Notes under the pieces: model-generated
What the model was told of the DNA's origin: nothing
What the model saw: the letters and a program-made list of their open reading frames with translations, nothing else
Database searches by the model: none
Part shown: positions 40,601-49,300 of the stretch, in pieces
Layout of the letters: each line of letters starts with the position of its first letter
How positions within the stretch are numbered: position 1 is the first letter of the stretch
NCBI GenBank assembly: GCA_021397835.1
Contig: JAJFZO010000882.1
Span: 1,426,001-1,490,000, forward strand
Source of the DNA: Moringa oleifera
Taxonomy: Eukaryota > Streptophyta > Magnoliopsida > Brassicales > Moringaceae
DNA: 64,000 nucleotides
Direction of reading: 5' to 3'
Made by a program: the position numbers and the translations under genes

Positions 40601-40793
40601 CATCAAAGGAAACATATACGTGCGAACTAACGAATCTAACGTGAAATTTAGAGATTTCTTCAGGAGGCAATACGTCGTCGTCTGATGAGGAGAGCTCGCC
40701 TTCTTCCCTACTGCTTCTGGACCTTGCTTTGTTAGGGTTCGCATTTGCTGAACCTGACGCCCGCGGTTTGACCAGCTCACCGGTCTCCTCCAT
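25640..40793 (-). CDS. ZFC3H1-like putative zinc-finger protein (zf-C3H1; At2g39580-like)
   Basis: Large nuclear RNA-surveillance candidate related to human ZFC3H1, which links MTR4 and the nuclear exosome to polyadenylated RNA, and to fission yeast Red1. Ten coding exons join in phase: 40793-40620, 39656-39551, 38928-37999, 37903-37779, 34349-33383, 32695-32213, 32135-31816, 31367-31269, 31180-31055 and 27412-25640. Together they make 1700 residues. The N-terminus is acidic and Ser-rich (REEGELSSSDDD), and exon 3 is charged and probably disordered with a coiled-coil-like stretch (SKLQDLRQQIALRESELKLK). Exon 5 starts with a long charged helix (EESLDKELEQAQEHRR). The zinc finger near residues 891-908 reads C-x7-C-x4-C-x3-H (CMYELRGKCNNDECPWQH). 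The last 650 residues look like TPR/HAT helices (LWLMYINSRIQLDD, VEAADILSN, FYKKALSVYPFSVKLWKFYH). Introns 4 and 9 exceed 3 kb and are swollen by retroelements. Function in plants is inferred from the family. Confidence 0.9.
28440..28604 (-). mobile_element. SINE-like element (copy A) in intron 9 of the zinc-finger gene
   Basis: Read on the minus strand, a tRNA-like head (ggttaaagtcactggtaagc) is followed about 40 bases later by a B-box-like segment (gggtttgaatctc). The body then aligns with copy B at 45404-45545 over roughly 115 bases at about two-thirds identity, ending in ggattttctcgacat. It ends next to a T/A-rich tract with (TA)n at about 28405-28420. The A box is poor, so tRNA ancestry is an inference. 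Shared ancestry of the two copies is seen directly. Confidence 0.45.
29345..29762 (+). mobile_element. TRIM-like LTR retroelement relic in intron 9 of the zinc-finger gene
   Basis: Two diverged direct repeats, 29345-29485 and 29635-29762, both begin TGTTAGGATCCT, share acttgatccc, and end with tttgagg...ttcttatcaa. Right after the first one comes TGGTATTAGAGC (29487-29498), one base off the primer-binding site complementary to plant initiator tRNA-Met. With LTRs of 128-141 bp and only about 150 bp between them there is no room for genes, which is the TRIM layout. The repeats are roughly 65-70% alike, so the insertion is old. I found no convincing target-site duplication or purine tract. Confidence 0.65.
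34760..37549 (+). mobile_element. 5'-truncated L1-type LINE, inserted antisense in intron 4 of the zinc-finger gene
   Basis: Broken plus-strand frames match ORF2 of plant L1-like retrotransposons. A lysine-rich pre-RT segment lies near 34810-34930. The RT fingers/palm at 35438-35677 include QNAFLRGKQILDLILIGDE and KGVICKLDMKKAYNHVSWDF. Then come IKQGDLLSPLLFTVVMEL (about 35770-35825) and the active-site stretch SYLIFADNIIIFCGA (about 35902-35946). A C-terminal connection segment lies at 36692-36961. The element ends in a 15-A tail at 37535-37549. The apurinic endonuclease and ORF1 are absent. Several stops and frameshifts break it, and the catalytic FADD is FADN, so it is dead. The left edge is approximate; no target-site duplication was confirmed. 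Confidence 0.9.
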
Positions 40794-41446
40794 TTATTTT
40801 TCTTTGTTCTTTTTCACTTTCTTCCTTTTCTTTGATATTTTTTTCTCTAAAAAAATTAAAAACAACCTTTTCTTGGATGTAAGGTTTTGCCAGTCGGGAC
40901 TGGATCGGCGGAATCGAGAAAACGGACTTGAGGCCGCACTCTATCGTTGACTGTCGTACAGGTACAAGAATACCCTTGGATAGTTACCCGTATGCGCATT
41001 GCATTTTGTTCTCTGGAAGGGGCACCTTCGTCCTAACCGGGCTTTGATTGGAGTGATAGAAAAGGCAAGAAAATAGAAAAGGAAAAAAAAAAAAAGAAAA
41101 AGAAATAAGTAACTCACTGAATAACTGTTTGTTAGTTGGTTATGGCACAAAGGACACACAAGAGGGGAAGACAAGAATCAAGAAATGAAAGCTCAAAAAA
41201 ACCCAAGAGATCCAGTGGGCTTTCTTGCTGCTTACCATAAGAAGCATGTAGGCCCAGTGGAAAATTCCACGTGTCACCGATACATTCAAATATAAAAACT
41301 GCGCGCTGTGGTCCACGTAAGAGGGAAAGCCCGTCTTGCTTCCCTCTCGCCAGCTTCTCTGCAAAAGTTTTCACTCATTGTGCTCTCTCCACCGGAGGTC
41401 TCACTTACCATCACAAGCTTTCGATTCTTTGGTTCTTTCTACAAGA
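40794..41446. promoter_or_regulatory. Shared divergent promoter of the ZFC3H1-like and ALY-like genes
   Basis: The two start codons lie 653 bases apart and point away from each other. On the plus side there is a perfect G-box inside CCACGTGTC (CACGTG at 41268-41273), then a TATA box (TATAAAA, 41291-41297) about 150 bases before the ALY-like ATG. A site II core (GGCCCA, 41251-41256) sits just upstream. The minus-strand side has no obvious TATA box and a long A-rich leader. G-box plus TATA suggests light-, ABA- or stress-responsive control of the ALY-like side, an inference. Confidence 0.55.
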
Positions 41447-43925
41447 ATGTCTCACCTTCTCGACATGTCTCTCGAAGAAATCTTCCGTAGAAACGGGAGA
41501 CAGGGAGGTCAGAGTGATCAGAGCAATAGTTCCAGACAAAGAACCTCAGGCACCAGTCTTGGCCCGATCATCGCGTCCAGAATGGCGAGCCGGCCAGATC
41601 CAATCCGTACCCGATGCAGCAGGTAGCCGTTTGGTTGCAGAAACGATGAACTCTTTTCTACTAATATTTGATGTTCTTTTTTGCAAATGGAAAATGCTAC
41701 TATCGCAGCATGGGGTCACCAAGAATCCAGTCACAGTTTTTATTTTGCTTAAAATTAAAGAAATGAAAGCCGAAAATGAAGATACCAAAATCCTTTTTTT
41801 TTTCTTTTTGCTTCTTTCTCGGGGAAGGGGGGTTGGTTATTTGATAACCCGACACATTTGTTGAACCAAAAGGAAAACATTATTTATCTTTTTGCTTTTT
41901 TCTTGGGGGAGGGGGGCTAGTTGTTTGATAACCGGACACATTTGTTGAGCCAAAAGGAAAACATTAATCTTATTTAAGTTCAGCTTATACTGGTATTTGT
42001 AATTTCTCTCTGTAAGCTTTTTTTGTGCAAAGCAGCAAACGCAAATGCAACATTATATGCAATGTTGGGTACCCACTACGGGATCTAATGCCGAGTCAGG
42101 GACAAAGCTATACATATCCAATTTGGGTTCTGGGGTTTCTGATGACGATATTACGGTAATGTTATTGTTGTTAAATGTTAATTTTTTATCACTGAATTTT
42201 TTGTGGCCTTCTCTTTTCCTTTTACTTATCAATTTCGCTTTTAATGATTTGTAAGTTTGCGTTCACTAAGGTACTCCCTGCTTTTATTTTTACTTTATGA
42301 GTTTGCTTGTAAATCTATGGTCATAATCATCTCCAATGTATGGGTTTTAGAAAGGTGAGTGAATGACATAATGTAAAGAGCCTTTGTGATTTGGGTTTGT
42401 CGAGTTCAAAGAAGAAATGAAGTCAGTGTGGGTGGCTCTAATCGCAGGATGCTGATTGTATAATGCACAAGGAAGCATATCCTTTGGCTTTAGAATTGTC
42501 TGATGGAGATGGAAGTTGCAGAAATTTGATCAGGGTAAATTTGCTCTGAGTTTTAGTACAAGCTGTCATATGATGCAATTGTCCTATTAGTAAGTTTTTA
42601 TGTTTGTAAATTGATGAGAACTAGTACTATAGAAATTGTCTGGAAACCCTTGACACATTATGGTGTTGGTCCCTCTGTGGATGATATGTTGTTTCTCCTC
42701 TCCTGTTGTTTATGATTTTAATCTGTAAATCCAGCCATCTACCTCTTATATGTTTTTTCCTGTGATGGTCCATGCATGGATTATCACCTTACCTGAAATG
42801 CATTCATTACATCTTTGTTGATTAGCTTACCAAAACTAATATTTCATGTTTGTCAAATTTACTCATGCCAATTTTTATAGCTACTTAATCTGGATTTAGG
42901 AATACAGGTTCATTATTGATGCATGTTAACTTCTTTGCAGAGGCTTTTCTTAGTCGTTGATGAACTGAAAGAGTTCTCAATCCATTATGATAGAAGTGGA
43001 AGTTCGAAAGTACTCTTCTCAGGTTTACTTTCGAGTCTTTTTGAGAACTTTTCTATTGCTTTCCTTTGGCTTTACGATTGTTTGTCCAGGGAACAGCAGT
43101 TGTTGTCTACACTCATCTGGCAGATGCTCTAGCAGCCATCTGGAAATACAACCATGCTCAGCTTGAGGGGCAACTACTGACGGCTGAGCTTGTTGGGTTG
43201 GTTACAGGTGCTCTTTTGCCACCAACTGGTAGTATTTTGGGAACCCCTCCTGGTGCCATTGAAAGGTTTGATGCTGAATCATATTTCTCATAATTTTTCT
43301 GAATCAGCATTTCAATATACTTCCACATGTGGACCAGTGAAAGGAAATGAGATTTTGATTTGATATTCATTTCATATTAACCAATTGAAAAAGGTTAAAA
43401 GCAAAATAAAACTACAAGCTTTCTGGAGTCCTTGCCCATTGATGTTACCTTCTTGCCTTAGTTTAATCATAATTTTATTTGGCTATTAACTCTATGCTGA
43501 TATAGTAAGATGTGAACTTATAAAAAAAGAAAGGGACACTTGGTTCAGCCTTTTTTGTGACAACCTTTGTTTTTCTTCATCTATTGTTTACCAGAGGAAT
43601 TGTGCTTACCAGAGGAATTGTGATCTTGTAAAGAAAAACTTGCTTAAACCTCTTCTTTTATAGCTTCCGTCTTGCCTCCTGTTTTGTTGAGCAGTATAAT
43701 TCACACTTCCCAATCCAACTAGTCTGATCTCCTTCAGAACTTGACAGTAATCAACAAAGAGTTAATACTATGGAATTCAGTCACAGTAGCAGACTTTATG
43801 GACGTAACTGGGGGTCTGGGACTGGCAACGGACAAGGAAGAAACCATGATGAGAATGTCACTACAGAAGATCTTGATGCCAACTTGGAGAAGTACAGCTT
43901 AGAAGCCCCCAGAAGTAGTCCCTAA
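41447..43925 (+). CDS. ALY/REF-like RNA-export adaptor (THO complex subunit 4 family), probably frameshifted in exon 1
   Basis: ALY proteins bind spliced mRNA and couple the TREX complex to nuclear export. Downstream exons join cleanly: 42036-42155, 42941-43009, 43090-43265 and 43748-43925. They encode one RRM with RNP2 LYISNL, then GVSDDDI, DELKEFSIHYDRSG, RNP1-like GTAVVVYT and WKYNHAQLEGQLL. The end carries the family signature TEDLDANLEKY. Exon 1 (41447-41622) starts with the family N-terminal motif LDMSLEEIFRRNGRQ, but that frame ends in phase 2, while exon 2 needs phase 0. A third frame in the 3' half of exon 1 (QNGEPARSNPYPMQQ) does join exon 2. This implies a one-base shift, an unseen alternative splice, or translation from a later ATG such as 41614 (183 residues). 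The usual RGG-rich arms are also poor. It may be a decaying paralogue. Confidence 0.65.
41804..41966. repeat. Diverged tandem duplication, two copies of about 79 bp, in intron 1 of the ALY-like gene
   Basis: Copies at 41804-41882 and 41888-41966 share the order ctttttgctt, a G-rich tract, tttgataacc, gacacatttgttga and ccaaaaggaaaacatta, with scattered differences, at a period of 84 bases. Confidence 0.88.
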
Positions 43926-44390
43926 ATATAGCTCATATATCAATTTTTTTTTGTGTTAGCTCTTTATGACACAGCATGAATGAACATGGAAAATGGCCTT
44001 CCGATGGCAAGTTTGAGCCTATATTTCACGGGGATGCCTTGTAAGTTGTAACATGTAGAAATGAGATTCATTTTGTTCAGTTTACATAGCACTCTTTCTT
44101 CTTGTGCTTCAGATTCTCCAGGACCCTAGTTCACTAGGTACCCAACAATAAGAAAAATGATGCAAACGTGCAACTTAACTACAAGTAAACACAGATGTTC
44201 CTTTTTCTTCAGAAACCTCAAAATTAGAACATTAGGCTGTGTGGTACAAAACTAAAAACCGAGCTAACGTAACCTGGTTTGATGAGTTCATAGATAAAAT
44301 TAATATGAATCCATCCGGATTCCATAATTATTCTTACCAGGTTTCGGTTTCTGCAAAATTCAGAACAGAAGCAACTCAGCAGCGATCTTA

Positions 44391-44625
44391 CAGGTTCAAA
44401 TCCGTAACAGAATCATCGTGGGCAGGTGTCTAACAGGTTCAAATTCGGAAGAAGCAACAACTGGGGGCGGATACCTAACAGTTTCAAATTCAGAACAGCA
44501 ACAACTCATAACAAGTTTTGAATTCTGACAGGTTCAAATTCAGAATAGAAGCAACAACTCAGGCAGGTATCCAACAGGTTCAAATTGAGAACAGAAGCAA
44601 CTCAGGCGGGTATCTAACAGGTTCC
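44391..44625. repeat. Minisatellite, period about 44 bp, about six imperfect units
   Basis: Unit starts (caggttcaaat or a close variant) are at about 44391, 44434, 44478, 44529, 44574 and 44618. The unit runs caggttcaaattcagaa, then gaagcaacaactcagg, then cgggtatctaa. A partial unit seems to precede the first full one, from about 44355. Confidence 0.85.
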
Positions 44626-45403
44626 TGCTCGCTGCAATCCCCTCCCTTATTCCACAGAGTATACAGGGAGCAAAAGAAATTATATACTCTTCAACAAATT
44701 GAAGTCTATAAACTACATATAAAGAATATAGAAATGCAAGGGAACCAAAATTTCATTCTCAATTAGAATCAGACACCAAACAAATAATACATGAAGCAGA
44801 TTTCTCAACAATCAGAATACAACATAAGTGGCTATTCAAAAATGGGGCCAAAAAAAGAATAAATATTACATATTTACAAATCCAAACAAAACTGATGAAC
44901 TATGCAAGGCAAAAAGAAGCAATAACTTAGCATGCCAGGAAGACTTCAAAGCTGGCCAGGCAAGACACTCGAATGCCCTAACAATGGAATTGGAGAGCCT
45001 TGTGATCCAAACCACCATTTACAGCATTTAGGTCCTTATATACTAAACATTTGTTAGTATGTACTCAGTTGCAATCATGACAATGAACCTCTGCTAGCTC
45101 AAAACTAGAGGTTTTTCTTATTCGAGGATGGCTGTGAAAAAGTAGCCAGTAGAAAACTCGGTCCTCACAAATTACAGAAACCAAAAATGGCAAGGAGGAA
45201 CTCTGATTCTGTACAAAGGAATTCCACTGTTGACCAGAAAATCTTCAATGAGGCCAAAAACTGCTTTCACTTTAAAAACAGAACAAACAAAATACTTCAG
45301 TACAAGCAAATTCAACACAGTGGAAAAGTAACCTTCAACACAGAACACTTGAGAAATAATATCACCTATTTTCTGACAACAGAAAAGAGGGGGGGGGGGA
45401 GAT

Positions 45404-45545
45404 GTTAAGAAATCCGACTAATGGATGGGAGACCCATCCTTCTCGGCACCCCAAAGTTAAGGACTAAGAAAACCCTCTATTGGCCATGAGGGGATTCGAA
45501 CATTGGACCTGACCTGCAAGTCAATTCGAACCCTCCTGAAATTCA
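45404..45545 (-). mobile_element. SINE-like element (copy B)
   Basis: On the minus strand it has a B-box-like segment (atgttcgaatcccc, 10 of 11 to the pol III B-box consensus). The body aligns with copy A at 28440-28604, sharing gaaggatgg/gaggatgg, cttagtc/cctagtc and the ending ttagt-ggatttt. The head beyond the B box is too diverged to read an A box. A run of ten G (minus strand: C) lies just past the 3' end. Confidence 0.4.
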
Positions 45546-46334
45546 ATATTTGAATAATCTAACAAATCAATTTAACTTATCCATGTGGCACAAAACTTAT
45601 TCCAGAAAAGACTTTTAATTCAGGGCTGAGAGCATTGGAACATTCAATTGATGCATGCAAAGCTGCAAAAAGTAAAACAATGTACAAGAACATTTCTAAA
45701 TAATTAATGATAATTGTTTTCTAATAGGAAAGTCAAAGTTCAAGAGAGGGTCCAGTACCTGAATATATATATTCCATGCCTTGAACTGCACCATCCCACA
45801 GCAGAATCAGAGGCAGATGAATTAATAACTCAAGTTAGTCCAAAATTTTTCTGGGCACCTTGATGCCAAGCATCCAGCTCAATAACTTCAGATGAACAAC
45901 AAACTTGACTGCTTTTAACAAACCCCAACTGTCAATTTGTAGATGGAGCTACTGGTGCTGAGCATTTTCTAGTACCCTCAGTGCAACAATTGATGGTATT
46001 AACAGCTGATCTTGGAGCATAGGACACACAGAATTTGCTGGTATGACCCACTTCATCTTACATCTTCAGGCTCTTTTTCTTTCTCTTTTTTTCCCCCCTT
46101 ATTTCAATGGAAGAAGATAGGAGTTTGTCTAAATTTTCAACATTTTTGCTGCACTGAGCTACCTTCTCAAATCAACTTCTGAACAATCTTATGAAGCCTT
46201 AAGAAATCAAGCATATGCGAAGCACATATTCCCAGAATTTTGTCAAATATTACCAGGCACCAAGGACTGAATGATCATAAGCATCAAGAACAATGAACTT
46301 CATGTGACTGAGAATTACAGCAGAACCACAGTCA

Positions 46335-49300
46335 TCATATTTCAACCCAGTTTAGATCATTTGACAAATGAAGTAAGCCGCGCATCTGAAGGTAAGGATT
46401 CTCCAACAGCTTTTCATTGTTGCTCTGTATAGCAGGACCATAGAGCAAACAAGTTAGTAACATTATTTTCTACCAAAATAGTATCACTATATTACTCGAA
46501 ATTTTTTCGGACACAATACTACATTACTCAAAAATTGAGCCTGCAGTCCTGACAAAGACATAATTTCATTCAAACACAGCCAAAAACCAGCAGTTCAGAG
46601 AATTCCTAATAGAAGTGCTCAGGCATGCATCTATATCTCAGAAAGAAACGGAAATCCAAAGCATTGCCGTCAACATATGAAATGTAAGATCTTATTCTTG
46701 TTAAGCACATTCGGTATTGGTCATTACAAAATGATCAGAACATGCTGCCATGTTCAAAAATCGATGTTCCTTTCATCTAAAATGCTAAATCTAGAATCTC
46801 ATTAAAGCCAAGTTGTTTTCAAGCACCCATGTAATGTATGATAAGATGAAAATACACAATTCATTAACAATTGATATGCTAGGTCAGGGTTTAGCTCCTG
46901 CAATCACAGAACCTCAAGGAAACCATTGAATAGAGCTGTACCTGCTGAGCTTTAAAAACAAGCTTCTGCAGCAATTGTTGGTACTTTTCTGGCATCTCCG
47001 TCATCATTCTCTGCAAAAGCCCGTACTTCAATGCATAAGCAAAAAGTTTGAAATGCAAAACACATAAATAATACGTGGTCTTCAGAGGTTTGGGGCACGA
47101 GAGGGGAGTTGGGGGGGTTGTGGGCAGGAATTCTTGCCTTCAAAAGAAAAGCTGAAGAGTAATATGCTACCCTTGAATCAGTATCATCTAAAAGCTCCCT
47201 GCCAAAAATGAAAGCAGTTAGATGTTGCCTTTACAGAAGAATGAGTCGAAAGTCATTCTTAAGAAGCAAGGAGAAAAGAAAACACCTAAAAAACTCCTCT
47301 CCACCAAATTCTTGGAAAGCAGCAGGATCTGCAGAACATTTACCAATTAGAAGCAAAAGAAGGGTAGCCCGAATATCTGAAGTTGCACCAGGAAGGTTTC
47401 CTCTTCCCTTGCTTCCAACAGCAACACCCAATGCAATATTATCAGTTGCTGCACCAGCAAGTTGAATCAATGGCCAATAAAATAAAGCGGCAGGAACACG
47501 TGCAACTAACTGCATAGGGACAACGGCCTGCCCACGGAGAAGCAGTACTGCCATTGATGCTGTCTCACATGCCAGACCACTATTGATATTGTGGCCTGAT
47601 CTGCTGTCAGTTTCCTCCACAAATTCATCCCAGCGAGAGCTGTTTAACCGAGAAGCACGATCAGGAGCATCAGCCTTACTGTTACCATCTTGCACAGGGG
47701 GGACTTTCAGGCACAATTGAGATAATAGAATGTCACACATCTGTTAAGAAACAACCAAAGAATATAGGGTAGTAAAGGTATGTCAGAAATTTAGACAAAG
47801 CTTATAGATAAAAACAATTTATTGTACGATGCAATATCAGTGTTTATAAAAGCTCCAGGTATAGCAAATCAAAGGAAAAATTCCAAAGTCGGGTCTATGC
47901 CATAATCTTTGGCTAATTTACATGCAAATAAATCATCGATTCAGTTATTGATATATTAATCAATCTTTTCTGTCACATGCATACTTATGATCTAGAAATC
48001 GCTGAGGTTAAGAATGATTTTTTGCAAGTTTGAGCAATATACCTTTAAAATGTTGATGCGGTCTGTTTCATTTATTTGAGCTACCAAAGACAAAGCACTG
48101 CTCATAATGTCAATCACTGCATTTGCTTTCTCAAGCCGTCTCTCACTGTGTTCACGACTGACATTGCCACGGCCTGACTGTTGGATTTCATTCTCATCTA
48201 ACAAAAATTTGCATCGCATGAGAAGCCTCTCCAAAATGAATAGGAATCCCCATCTGATGAGGTTATTCTTTGACTTTAAAAGCCCACACAGAAGCCAAAC
48301 AGATAAAGGCACATCTGAAGCAGCTGAAGAATCAAGAACACCGGTATTGGCAATTTTATGCTGCAAGGTTTTGATATTTGAACATATACCTGAATCCCTT
48401 TGCTCACTAATTTCTGCAATAAGCAAATCACCCAACCAGATATATCCATTTTGACGGCAAGTGGCTCTTTCTGAATGGAGAAGAGAATGCAGAATGGCCC
48501 ATCCAAACTTAGTTTTCAAGCCAATATCATTTCTAAGAAGTTGAACACTTTCCATAAATTTGTAAGATTTTGTTATCTGTTTCAGATGCAAGAACTCTTT
48601 GTCCAAATGAGTAAATGAACGTATTATTGTATCAAACTTCTCCGTTATATTCTCCAGAAGCTGCAACACAAAGAAATTCATGAAGCAAGTGTATTGATTA
48701 AAAATCTTGCTATATGATGCACAGATTAACTCAACCAATGCGAAGTATTTAAACGTTAACAACTACATAGTAACAAAACAAAGGTTACCAAGGCAGAAGT
48801 CCCTCCATCCCCAAACCCCACACAATCCCCTTTCTCCCCTCCCCCACCACACCCCCCAACCCCAAGAAAAAAAGCTTTAATGTACTTGTAGAGAAGGAAA
48901 TATGCTGCAGAGATAAAAATTTATGATATCGCTTAAAATATCAGATAATAATTTTATCAAAAGACTAGGAAAGCAAAGAATGCAATAAAAAATTACGCCA
49001 CCAAAAAGTTTTAGCCACAACTATGCCAACTTCCTACCAATTTTTTTCCCCCTTTCAATGAAAACAAACTTCCTACAAAGTTATTCTCTATTGTTTTTGT
49101 TTTTTCAATAACTGGGAACCCCTGAGGTAGCCTGTTTTCCTAAAAACCAGGGAGTCATATGCTGATCTCACAAGACCCACTCCACAAATGGCACAAGTTT
49201 GATCCCCAACATCTGAATAGTTTCAGGCTCATCCCTTATTCACCCTGACCATTGAGGCAACCCCGTGGATGTTACCTCCATGATCTTGGAATGAAATGAT

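Larger units (their letters stand above)
43926..46334. other. Intergenic between two convergent genes
   Basis: The first few hundred bases are the probable 3' UTR of the ALY-like gene and the last few hundred that of the helical-repeat gene. Between them lie a minisatellite (44391-44625) and a SINE-like copy (45404-45545), listed separately. Short open frames here carry no recognisable domain. Confidence 0.5.

Noticed and set aside
41271..41864. 197-codon plus-strand open frame over the ALY-like exon 1 region
   Set aside because: It reads the ALY exon in a frame without family similarity and runs into the intron; its length comes from low stop density in GC-richer exon DNA.
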